Below the pieces are notes generated by a model, which was not told the DNA's origin, did no database searches, and saw only the letters and a program-made list of their open reading frames with translations. From contig CM040128.1 in the NCBI GenBank assembly GCA_022559845.1, forward strand, positions 227,649,643 through 227,713,642: a DNA stretch of 64,000 nucleotides, written 5' to 3'. Shown here in pieces: positions 54,362-64,000 of this stretch (the first letter of the stretch is position 1; each line of letters starts with the position of its first letter). A program made the position numbers and the translations under genes. The stretch is from Amorphophallus konjac. Its lineage: Eukaryota > Streptophyta > Magnoliopsida > Alismatales > Araceae.

Positions 54362-55865
54362 GTGTGACGCGCCTGGGTCGGGTCGTCAGAGGCATCCGAC
54401 CGTTGGCATGTGACTATTGTTTTTGACCGTTGGGGGTCAAGGTATGTGACACACCAGGCCTGGCGCGGCACATCCTTATGACGGCCCAGGGTGGGTGCGT
54501 CAGGGCGCTTTTGAGCATTTGAAACCCCAGGCGGTGTGACGCTCCTGGTGTGGACCGTCACACCCCGTGACGCGCCTGCGTGGGGGCGTCACAGTCTGTA
54601 ACGCGCCAGGGCAGGCGCGTTACACTTTACTTTGCGCTGGGAGAATGACGGCCGGCGTCGGACTGTCAGGTATCTGTGACGGTCCAGCCTAGGACCGTCA
54701 GGCTTCCTGTGACGGTCCCGCCTAGACCGTCACATGCCGAGAGGGTTGCAACCCCATTTTTAGTCCGACTGTGGTCACCGTGCGACGGAGCCGATACGTG
54801 GGGTGGTCCCCGTACGTCGTCGGATGCGGACGTTAATTTTCGTTGACTTGAGAGTTTACTCCTTTAGTGACCCTCCACTAGTCGTAGCCTACCAGTACGC
54901 GGTGCTGGCTGCACCAGGGAGTGGTGTACAGGCTTACCCTTAGAGACGGTTTGTGGACCGGTTGCCGTCGGGCCCCACGTCTTGCAGCCAGAGTCTGGCT
55001 GAGGGGAAAACCGGTCAGAGGGCCAGACCAGGGACGCGCGGTCTGTGTGTGCACACGTGGTTGGGGGCGGTTGGACCCACGTCGATTGGCGTGACCCCAG
55101 CTAGTCACTTGTTTGTGGTTACTTGTGCGGTGGTCGTGCCTTGGGTAGGCGCTACCACGTCAGGCAGTTCACCTGCGGTGCGGTGTAAGTCGTCAGGGGA
55201 CGCTACCGGCTGTGCTTCTAGTGGAAGGTACTCCTGTAAGGTACGGAGTGTCAGACTGTCAGTTTTGTGACTTCGACCTTCGGGTTTTCCTTGTCGGGTC
55301 GACCGTTGAGCTTCGGTTGTCGCACCGTGGCACGTGTGCCGGTTTACGTGCCGTAGGACCTTTGTTTTGTAGAGCACAGGGCTTTCCTTTCCGAGGTACT
55401 CTCCTACCGCTAGCGTAGTGGTTTCCCATTTTACGAGGTGGGGTGCGAGTGATCCCTACTGAGTCTTGTTCCGAGACTCATTCCCTGCGTGTTTTCACCG
55501 TGTTTCAGGTGAGGCGCCGCCCCAGGGGAGCGCGTCTGGGGTGCAGCGTGGTACAGGTGCCCAGAGGTAGTGCCATAGGTCAAAGCCGGGGTATGCCCCG
55601 TGTAGCTGTACTTTTCTTTCTTGTCTCTGTGCTAGTTGTGGACTACTATTGTTGTTGTTATTTATATCTTGTGGACCATGTATTATGTAAACTGTTAAAC
55701 TATTTCTAGCTTAATATTATAAAAGTTTAATTCTACAATTATTTGTGATACTTGTGTAGTCTCCACACCATTCCTTTAACCCTTCCGAGTCTTCGGGCTC
55801 GTGGGTGGCGATGCGAGTCTCGGGTTATCGGGCCTTCCCGGTAATCGAATTCTCGGGTCGTTACA
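54357..55865 (+). repeat. Element 1 3' LTR, second part
   Basis: It continues the 3' LTR from the CAGGC target copy, with palindromes from 54361 to about 54740, to GTTACA at 55865. Relative to the 5' LTR it lacks about 60 bp around 54737, which removes the last palindrome units. Confidence 0.9.
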
Positions 55866-55870
55866 AAGGC
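55866..55870. repeat. TSD of element 1, right (AAGGC)
   Basis: This is the second copy of the 5-bp target duplication, directly after the 3' LTR end GTTACA. Five-base TSDs are usual for LTR elements. Confidence 0.95.
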
Positions 55871-57909
55871 CAAGATTGATAACTGCTTCATGATAATAAA
55901 AAGGGAAATATAAGAACGTCGGGAATACAAGAATATCTTACCTGTGATGGTCGATAACTGGGCCGTTACAGGAACATGACGGTCGTACACAGGGCCGTTA
56001 CGGTGATGTGACGGTCCAATCTTGGGCCGTTACAGTACATAGACCAGTTTAATTTGAGCTGGGCCAAAAACACGATTCAAACCACGTTCATAGGTTCAGG
56101 TCTTTAGGGTACAACCAGCCCGACGTCCTGGTTGGAATCTCAGGCTCACGGGGTCTTACGGAGGTCTCATAATAGTGGTCCTAGTCTGACGGAAGGAATA
56201 TCCGGCGGAGAGTCTCATCTATTACAAGAATTGAGGCAAATAAATATGGAAACCAAAACGGTGCGGTCAGTCAATCCCACCGGAGTGGCATGACTGTCAA
56301 ACAATAATGCTAAGATCAAATATATATCTTACATAATTTAGAATTTATACAAGTATTAACTAAGGGTTTTTATCAAATTCTTCATGATCATTCAACTTAG
56401 GATTTTCTAAACATCTTTCATGTAGAACAATGAAAAATTAAGGTTTATGATCATAATACCATATTAACATCACGTTCTGCCTTGCTTATAGATCAAGATA
56501 TCATACTAACATAGTAAGTTTCTGGTTTTAAGGACGCATAAAAAAAGTTTAAAAACACTGTCAGGAGAACATGACGGTCTAATAAAGGGGCGTTACAAGC
56601 ATGTAACGGTCTATAGTAGGCGCGTTACGTACCAGAAAATAAATAGATTAAAATTTCAGGAAATTTAAAACACAGGGGCATGTGATAGTTTGTCGTAGGG
56701 CCGTTAGGCTCAGGTGACGGTCTATCGAGTGGCCGTCAGGCTGTAACGGCTCCTGAAAGATGCGTCACATGACCTGGAAACCCGCCAACGATGAACTTCG
56801 ACATGTTACACTAAAACTTCGATTGCTCATGATAGAATGAATAAGAATTAGGGAAAATACTACCATTCGAAAGAGCATAAAATTTCATATAAATTAGCAT
56901 GCTTTGATTTAGATCTAACACAACAAGATTAAATCTTTAACTAATAATCATGAAAGTTGTCCTTTTGATACACCTCGGAGTAAAACATAAAATTTGAACA
57001 TCATGATGAACGAAAATTGGGCACTTAGGTATCAAAAGAAAGAGCTCATGGAGACGCACAAGATGGTATTATTAGTTTTCTGTTTTGCCTGAGAGACACC
57101 TACCTTTGCTTGAAGGAAAGAAGGACGAAGAAGAGGGGTCGCCGGAACCCTCGGTACCGCTCCAAGAACGCCCAAATTCCCCCTCGTCTGGTCACGATCG
57201 GTCACGCCACCTGATGCTAGTACAAATAGGGTTCTATGGTGTCGAAAGCCCTCTATAAATAGAACCTATAGGGACTCCTAGAGATCGAATTTGGTTGAAG
57301 AGTCCTACGAAGAAATTCCGGCGAAAACTTCGGATAAGGTTCTAATCCACCGCCGCTGCCGCCGCTGCCGCCGCTGCCGTTAGAAGCAACTAGACTTAGG
57401 GTTTTCGAAGAGAAAGCAAAGACCTAACAATGGGCTAGAGTTTGGCTCGAATGGTTGAGAAATGGGCTCAAATTTGGTCGATTAATGTCGGGCAATCAAG
57501 AATAACGATTTTGGCTAAAAACTCCTTAATTCAGCCCAATTAAATTTTTATTAGGAGTCGACCTAGTTGACATTATTGTTAAACTCTTCGTCCTCTACAA
57601 GATATGATTTTTCCATATTTTTAGAATTTAGTCAAAACTTTAGCTTACGGGTGAAATTCAATTAATTTAATTTATTCTTATTAATTTCAATTCATCGTAG
57701 AAAATTCGATTGCTGCGTCTTAGAATATGAAAGTCTTTTTATGATAATTGTATAAAATAATTATTCATATAATTTTGGGCACTAAAAAAATAGATAATGT
57801 TCTTTAATTAAGAAAATCATTGAAGTCATTAAATAACAAGGAAATATCTTTAATTCCAATACATATTTCAATTTTTTTTTATATTTTATTATTTAACCGG
57901 GGTGTTACA
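55866..57909 (-). repeat. Array LTR C, right fragment
   Basis: This is the remainder of LTR C, starting with the second AAGGC and ending CGGGGTGTTACA at 57909. Joined to 6916-7878 it gives an LTR of about 3.0 kb, matching LTR D. It carries both palindrome clusters, partly decayed by C-to-T or G-to-A changes. Confidence 0.9.
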
Positions 57910-58575
57910 TCCTCCCCCACTTTAAGGAATTTGGTCCCCAAATTCGTCGGACGTCATTAACTATTCGAACATTTAAACTAGGATGATCTTATTTATCCAA
58001 AATAATATGTTAATCATACCACTAATGGAATGCAAAAGAATTTAACTATAGTTAAGAAAGAGAACGATACCTTATATAAAATTCTTCATTTGAAAGAAAT
58101 CAGTTGTAATTTGCTTGTGGAAGTAGCTGAGGGCACCTAGCCATTACATGTTCTTTATTTCTGCAACGAAGACACGCTCCGCTCCTTCGCCAGCACTCCT
58201 TGATTAGATGACCAACTTTGTGACAGTGAAAACATTTTATTTGCGAAAGGTTATGCCTTTTCTTCTTATTACTTCGAATCTTTTTATAATGGACTCGCCA
58301 CCTCCTAGCGAAACCGAATCTTGGCTTACTCGGGAACCCCTTTGCTTCCATTTCAAAAAGGGCTTTGATACTTGCAAAAATAATTATAAAGTTAGAAAGT
58401 TATTACCCTTACGCGTCGCACTACGCAATCTTATACATATTTTATTACTTAACCTGAGACACTACCCAATCTCACCAGGTGACAAAAGGGATGACACGGG
58501 TCTTATAACTTAGGGTAACCTATACTTATAGACAAGAACCTAGAACACAAACAACCGAGGCTCTAATACCACTTC
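57910..58575 (-). mobile_element. Array internal domain 3
   Basis: This 666-bp internal domain has its purine tract at the 57910 side. The primer site at 58559-58571 reads TGGTATTAGAGCC, one C-to-T change on the minus strand from the other copies. Confidence 0.85.
58100..58351 (-). pseudogene. Gag zinc-knuckle frame (copy 3, 83 codons)
   Basis: This is the longest version of the remnant. It has a basic segment (KPRFGFARRWR) and knuckle 1 CFHCHKVGHLIKEC (residues about 40-53, CX2CX4HX4C intact). Knuckle 2 is CLRCRNKEHVMARC (residues about 60-73, spacing intact), followed by a short tail. It would be the nucleocapsid part of Ty3 Gag. All capsid and pol sequence is absent. Copy 4 differs at only a few residues, so the frame is kept between array units, either by recent amplification or by constraint; I cannot separate these by eye. 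Confidence 0.7.
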
Positions 58576-61566
58576 TGTCACGTCCCGAACCGATAGCAGT
58601 GGGAAGCGGTGCTCGGAACGTGACAGCGAAATAGTCATGATAATAGAGCAGAAAATAAATAAACACAATAAATAAATATTCGAACACACGGAGGCCATTA
58701 ATTTGAGAAAAATAGAATTTTATTGATATTTGGAAATTTAAATACAATGTGGACTCAATTATTACAGTAATAGACTCAATAAAAGAAATAAGAAGAGGAA
58801 AAAAAAGATAGCAAATGACTATACTATCGGACTCAAGAAATAAAAGACTCGGGTCTCAAGGCACCAAGTTCACTCGATCACGTTGACCCGATCCCAATTG
58901 CAAGCGTTCCATCTACCGCGTTACCTGAAAAGGGTTGGAAAGTTGGGGTGAGCAAGAAGCTTAGTAGGAATTACACTCTATCATTAGGCATAGTTTAAGT
59001 AATTAACCATTTCATGAATGCATGAATAACGTGAGGAAATAAGTAAGCATGATAACAAGATAACTAGCACGATAAAGATTGCAAGACACGATAGCAAGAG
59101 CAAGTAATCAGAACTTTAAGTGAATGGCCATATATCAAGTCAAGTCAAGTCAAGTCGAGTCATGCAGGCAAGTGCTTCATGCTTTCAAGCACGAATAGCA
59201 AGTTCACAAGAATGTGGAATGTCGTAGACTGAACACGCTAGATAGTACCGGTGCCAAATACCACACCTAGTCATTCACCTCCTCAGGGATCAAGTACTTT
59301 TCGGGTGCGCCTCCCAGGACCAGACTGGGCCCTTTAATGTGTTTGCCTTGGCATTGATTTTGATTGGATCATAGATCCCACGAAATCTAGACATCCACAA
59401 TGTTTAATAGCCAAGAGTTCCAAGGTTTAAGCTCACAAACTTACTTCTAAGATTGAGAGAAATTCCAACATCGTTGGAATGAACATTAGGTAGAGAGACA
59501 AGGATGCAAACAAGAATCACGCACGATTTCACAGTTCAAGGCCAAGCTTGATAACTGCTTCATGATAATAAACAAGGGAAATATAAGAACGTCGGGAAAA
59601 CAAGAATATCTTACCTGTGACGGTCGATAACTGGGCCGTTACAGGAATGTGACGGTCGTACACAGGGCCGTTACGATGATGTGACGGTCCAATCTTGGGC
59701 CGTTACAGTACACAGACCTGTTTAATTTGAGCAGGTCCAAAAACACGATTCAAACCACGTTCATAAGTTCAGGTCTTTAGGTTACAACCTGCCCGGCCTC
59801 CTGGTGGGAATCCCAGGCTCACGGTGTCTTATGGAGGTCTCATAATAGTGGTCCTAGTCTGATGGAAGGAATATCCGGCGGAGAGTCCCATCTATTACAA
59901 GAATTGAGGCTAATAAACACGGAAACCAAGACAGTGCGGTCAGTCAATCCCACCGGAGTGGCATGACTGTCAAACAATAATGCTAAGATCAAATATATAT
60001 CTTACATAATTTAGAATTTATACAAGTATTAACTAATGGTTTTTCTCAGATTCTTCATGATCATGCAACTTAGGATTTTCTAAAAATCTTTCATGTAGAA
60101 CAATGAAAAATTAAGGTTTATGATCATAATACAATATTAACATCACGTTCTGCCTTGCTTATACATCAAGATATCATACTAACATAGTAAGTTTCTGGTT
60201 TTAATGACGCATAAAAAAAGTTTAAAAACACTGTCAGGAGATCGTGACGGTCTAATGAAGGGGCGTTACAAGCATGTAACGGTCTATAGTAGGCGTGTTA
60301 CATACCAGAAAATAAATAGATTAAAATTTTAGGAAATTTAAAACACAGAGGAATGTGACGGTCTGTCGTAGGGCCGTCAGGCTCAGGTGACGGTCTATCG
60401 AGCGGCCGTCAGGCTGTAACGGCTTCTGAAAGATGCGTCACATGACCTGGAAACCCGCCAATGATGAACTTCGACGAGTTACACTAAAACTTTGATTGCT
60501 CATGATAGAATGAATAAGAATTAGGGAAAATACTACCATTTGAAAAAGCATAAAATTTCGTATAAATTAGCATGCTTTGATTTAGATCTAATACAAGAAG
60601 ATTAAATCTTTAACTAATAATCATAAAAGTTGTCCTTTTGATACACCTCGGAGTAAAACATAAAATTCAAACAGCATGATGAACGAAAGTTGGGCACTTA
60701 GGTATCAAAAGAAAGAGCTCATGGAGACGCACAAGATGGTATTATTAGTTTTCTGTTTGGCCTGAGAGACACCTACCTTTGTTTGAAGGAAAGAAGGATG
60801 AAGAAGAGGGGTCGTCGGAACCCTAGGTACCGTTCCAAGAACGCCCAAATTCCCCCTCGTCTGGTCACGATCGGTCACGCCGCCTGATACTGGTGCAAAT
60901 AGGGTTCTATGGTGTCGAAAGCCCTCTATAAATAGAACCTATAGGGACTCCTAGAGATCAAATTTGGTTGAAGAGTCCTATGCAGAAATTCCGGTGAAAA
61001 CTTCAGATAAGGTTCTAATCCACAACCGCCGCCGCTGGTAGAAGCGTCTAGACTTCGGGTTTTCGAAGAGAAAGCAAAGACCTAACAATGGGCTAGGGTT
61101 TGGCTCGAATGGTTGAGAAATGCGCTCGAATTTGGTCGATTAATGTCGGGCTATCAAGAATAGCAATTTTGGCTAAAAACTCTTTAATTTAGCCTAATTA
61201 AATTTTTATTAGGAGTCGACCCAGTTGACATTATTGTTAAACTCTTGGTCTTCTACAAGAGATTATTTTTCCATATTTTTAGAATTCAGTCAAAACTTTA
61301 GCCTACGGGTGAAATTCAATTAATTTAGTTTATTCTTATTAATTTCAATTCATCGTAGAAAATTCGATTGCGTCTTAGAATATGAAAGTCTTTTTATGAT
61401 AATTGTATAAAATAATTATTGATATAATTTTGGCCACTAAAAAATAGATAATATTCTTTAATTAAGAAAATCATTGAAGTCATTAAATAACAAGGAAATA
61501 TCTTTAATTTCAATACATATTTTAAAATTTTTCTTTTATATTTTATTATTTAACCGGGGTGTTACA
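58576..61566 (-). repeat. Array LTR D (complete, 2,991 bp)
   Basis: This is a full-length LTR with TG...CA ends. It contains both palindrome clusters: about 59617-59709 with three units and about 60242-60442 with five. The minus-strand TATA-like TATTTATA (near 60927-60935) precedes both clusters in the direction of transcription. Confidence 0.92.
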
Positions 61567-62232
61567 TCCTCCCCCACTTTAAGGAATTTGGTCCGCAAAT
61601 TCGTCGGACGTCATTAACTATTCGAACATTTAAACTAAGATGATCTTATTTATCTAAAATAATATGTTAATCATACCACTAATGGAATGCAAAAAAAATT
61701 AACTATAGTTAAGAATGAGAACGATACCTTATATAAAATTCTTCATTTGAAAGAAATCAATTGTAATTTACTTGCGGAAATAGCTTAGGGCAATTAGCCA
61801 TTACATGTTCTTTATTTCCGCAACGAAGACACGCTCCGCTCCATCGCCAGCACTCCTTGATTAGATGACCAACTTTGTGACAGTGAAAACATTTTATTTG
61901 CGAAAGGTTATGCCTTTTCTTCTTATTACTTCGAATCTTTTTATAATGGACTCGCCACTTCCTAGCGAAACCGAATCTTGGCTTACTCGGGAACCCCTTT
62001 GCTTCCATTTCAAAAAGGGCTTTGATACCTGCAAAAATAATTATAAAGTTAGAAAGTTATTACCCTTACGCGTCGCACTACGTAATCTTATACATATTTT
62101 ATTACATAACCCGAGACACTACCCAATCTCACCAGGTGACAAAAGGGATGACACGGGTCCTATAACTTAGGGTAACCTATACTTATAGACAAGAACCTAG
62201 AACACAAACAATCGAGGCTCTGATACCACTTC
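61567..62232 (-). mobile_element. Array internal domain 4
   Basis: This 666-bp internal domain carries the iMet primer site TGGTATCAGAGCC at 62216-62228, a purine tract next to 61566, and the zinc-knuckle frame between them. Confidence 0.87.
61757..62008 (-). pseudogene. Gag zinc-knuckle frame (copy 4, 83 codons)
   Basis: It encodes the same two CCHC knuckles as copy 3 (CFHCHKVGHLIKEC and CLRCGNKEHVMANC), both with complete CX2CX4HX4C spacing. It is the least damaged copy of this Gag C-terminus. There is no capsid, protease or polymerase sequence around it. Confidence 0.72.
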
Positions 62233-64000
62233 TGTCACGTCCCGAACCGATAGCAGCGAGAAGCGGTGCTCGGAACGTGACAGCGAAACAGTCATGATAA
62301 TAGAGCAGAAAATAAATAAACACAATAAATAAATATTCGAACACATGGAGGCCATTAATTTGAGAAAAATAGAATTTTATTGATATTTGGAAATTTAAAT
62401 ACAATGTGGACTTAATTATTACAATAATAGACTCAATCAAAGAAATAAAGAAGAGGAAAAAAAAAGATAGCAGACGACTATACTATCGGACTCAAGAAAT
62501 AAAAGACTCGGGTCTCAAGGCACCAAGTTCACTCGATCACGTTGACCCGATCCCAATTGCAAGCGTTCCATCTACCGCGTTACCTGAAAAGGGTTGGAAA
62601 GTAGGGGTGAGCAAGAAGCTCAGTAGGAATTACACTCTATCATCAGGCATAGTTTAAGTAATTAACTATTTCATGAATGCATGAATAACGCGAGGAATAA
62701 TTAAGCATGATAACAAGATAACTAGCACAATAAAGATTGCAAGACACGATAGCAAGAGCAAGTAATTAGAACTTTAAGTGAATGGCCATATATCAAGTCA
62801 AGTCAAGTCGAGTCATGCAAGCAAGTGCTTCATGCTTTCAAGCACGAATAGCAAGTTCACGAGAATGTGGAATGTCGTAGACCGAACACGATAGATAGTA
62901 CTGGTGCCAAATGCCACACCTAGTCATTCACCTCCCCGAGGATCAAGTACTTTTCGGGTGCGCCTCCCAGGACCAGACTGGGCCCTTTAATGTGTTTACC
63001 TTGGCATTGATTTTGATTGGAACATAGATCCCACGAAATCTAGACATCCACAATGTTTAATGGCCAAGAGTTCCAAGGTTTAAGCTCACGAACTTACTTC
63101 TAATATTGAGAGAAATTCCAACATCGTTGGAATGAATATTAGGTAGAGAGACAAGGATGCAAACAAGAATCACGCACGATTTCACAGTTCAAGGCCAAAC
63201 TTGATAACTGCTTCATGATAATAAACAAGGGAAATATAAGAACGTCGGGAATACAATAATATCTTACCTATGACGATCGATAACTGGGCCGTTACAAGAA
63301 CGTTATAGTCGTACACATGGCCGTTACGATGATGTGACGGTCCAATCTTTGGCTGTTACAGTACACAGACCAGTTTTATTTGAGCTGTTCCAAAAACACG
63401 ATTCAAACCACATTCATAGGTTCAGGTCTTTAGGGTACAACCTGTCCGGCATCCTAGTGGGAATCCCATGCTCACGGGGTCTTATGGAGGTCTCATAATA
63501 GTGGTCTTAGTCCGATGGAAGGAATATCCGGCGGAGAGTCCCATCTATTATAAGAATTGAGGCTAATAAACACGGAAACCAAGACGGTGCGGTCAGTCAA
63601 TCCCACCGGAGTGGCATGACTGCCAAACAATAATGCTAAGATCAAATATATATCTTACGTAATTCAGAATTTATACAAGTATTAACTAAGGGTTTTTATA
63701 AAATTCTTCATGATCATTGAACTTAGGATTTTCTAAACATCTTTCATGTAGAACAATGAAAAATTAAGTTTTATGATCATAATACAATATTAACATCACG
63801 TTCTGCCTTGCTTATAGATCAAGATATCATACTAACATAGTAAGTTTCTGGTTTTAATGACGCATAAATAAAGTTTAAAAACACTGTCAGGAGAACGTGA
63901 CGGTCTAATGAAGGGTGTTACAAGCATGTAACGGTCTATAGTAGGCGCGTTACGTACCAGAAAATAAATAGATTAAAATTTCATAAAATTTAAAACACAG
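62233..64000 (-). repeat. Array LTR E (partial)
   Basis: This is the first 1.77 kb (plus-strand order) of a fifth LTR, starting TGTCACGTCCCG. It is cut by the window end inside the second palindrome cluster. Confidence 0.88.

Larger units (their letters stand above)
7879..55865 (+). mobile_element. Element 1: Tekay-type Ty3 LTR retrotransposon (interrupted)
   Basis: It spans TGTAATATCCCGG at 7879 to GGTCGTTACA at 55865 and is flanked by the 5-bp duplication AAGGC. It holds a 2.56-kb 5' LTR, an iMet primer site, gag, protease, RT, RNase H and integrase in one frame, a GGGGGGAGGG tract, and a 3' LTR split by element 2. The integrase C-terminus carries the RREQRLRSKVIPLVKV-type chromodomain-region motif typical of Tekay/Del chromoviruses. 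LTR divergence is roughly 6% by eye, the highest of the three nested elements. Confidence 0.93.
55866..64000 (-). repeat. Tandem TR-GAG-like LTR array, right part
   Basis: This is the continuation of the same array after the 48-kb nested insertion. It contains the rest of LTR C, two complete internal domains, a complete LTR D and the first 1.77 kb of LTR E. The full unit here is 3,657 bp (LTR D plus internal), against 3,478 bp for the LTR B unit on the left, which has a deletion. The right end lies outside the window, so no target-site duplication for the array itself can be seen. Confidence 0.9.

Overview
The window is repeat DNA from a plant nuclear genome, almost certainly an angiosperm. 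It contains no host gene, tRNA, rRNA or CRISPR array that I can support. The evidence for a plant is the set of LTR-retrotransposon lineages: Tekay/Del-type Ty3 with an iMet-tRNA primer site, SIRE-like Ty1/copia, and Tat-lineage Ty3 with an archaeal-type RNase H and an antisense ORF. Premature stops are mostly TAG and TGA, as expected from decay of methylated CHG and CG sites. The species cannot be named from the sequence alone.

The layout is a four-level nest. (0) The outer layer (1-7878 and 55866-64000) is a minus-strand tandem array of a small TR-GAG-like element, LTR-internal-LTR-internal and so on. LTRs are about 2.85-3.0 kb and internal domains only about 0.63-0.67 kb. Each internal domain has a primer site, a polypurine tract and a double zinc-knuckle remnant of gag. 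Five LTRs and four internal domains are visible and both ends leave the window. (1) A Tekay-type Ty3 element (7879-55865, plus strand, TSD AAGGC) inserted in the third LTR of the array. Its gag-pol is a single reading frame over 4.7 kb, broken only by 14 nonsense codons and no frameshift. (2) A gag-only SIRE-like copia element (16374-54356, plus strand, TSD CAGGC, left copy mutated to CATGC) inserted in the 3' LTR of element 1. (3) A Tat-lineage Ty3 element (22456-49918, minus strand, perfect TSD ATCAT) inserted in the non-coding interior of element 2. By eye the divergence of each LTR pair falls with nesting depth (about 6%, 3% and 1-2%), as the insertion order requires.

Element 3 is the richest. 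Minus-strand gag, protease, RT-RNase H, archaeal-type RNase H and integrase occupy 46229-36905. A convergent plus-strand gene, the Tat 'antisense ORF', runs 26806-31978. Three GT-AG introns join four exons into one 1,648-codon frame with only three in-frame TAG codons. Between the two converging units lie two related minisatellite arrays (126-131 bp periods) and one 43-bp array with a higher-order duplication.

The LTRs hold the least expected structure. The copia U3 carries about 44 copies of a degenerate AAGTCTRTACAY motif every ~34 bp upstream of the TATA box. Downstream of it, in the transcribed R/U5, lies a chain of about 16 hairpins. Four tandem units there show compensatory stem changes, which points to selection on RNA structure. 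Element 1 and the tandem-array LTRs independently carry serial 24-27-nt TRACG...CGTYA palindromes in their transcribed leaders, and the Tat LTR carries a 15-bp-arm hairpin. All coding regions are decayed, so nothing here is likely to be autonomous now.
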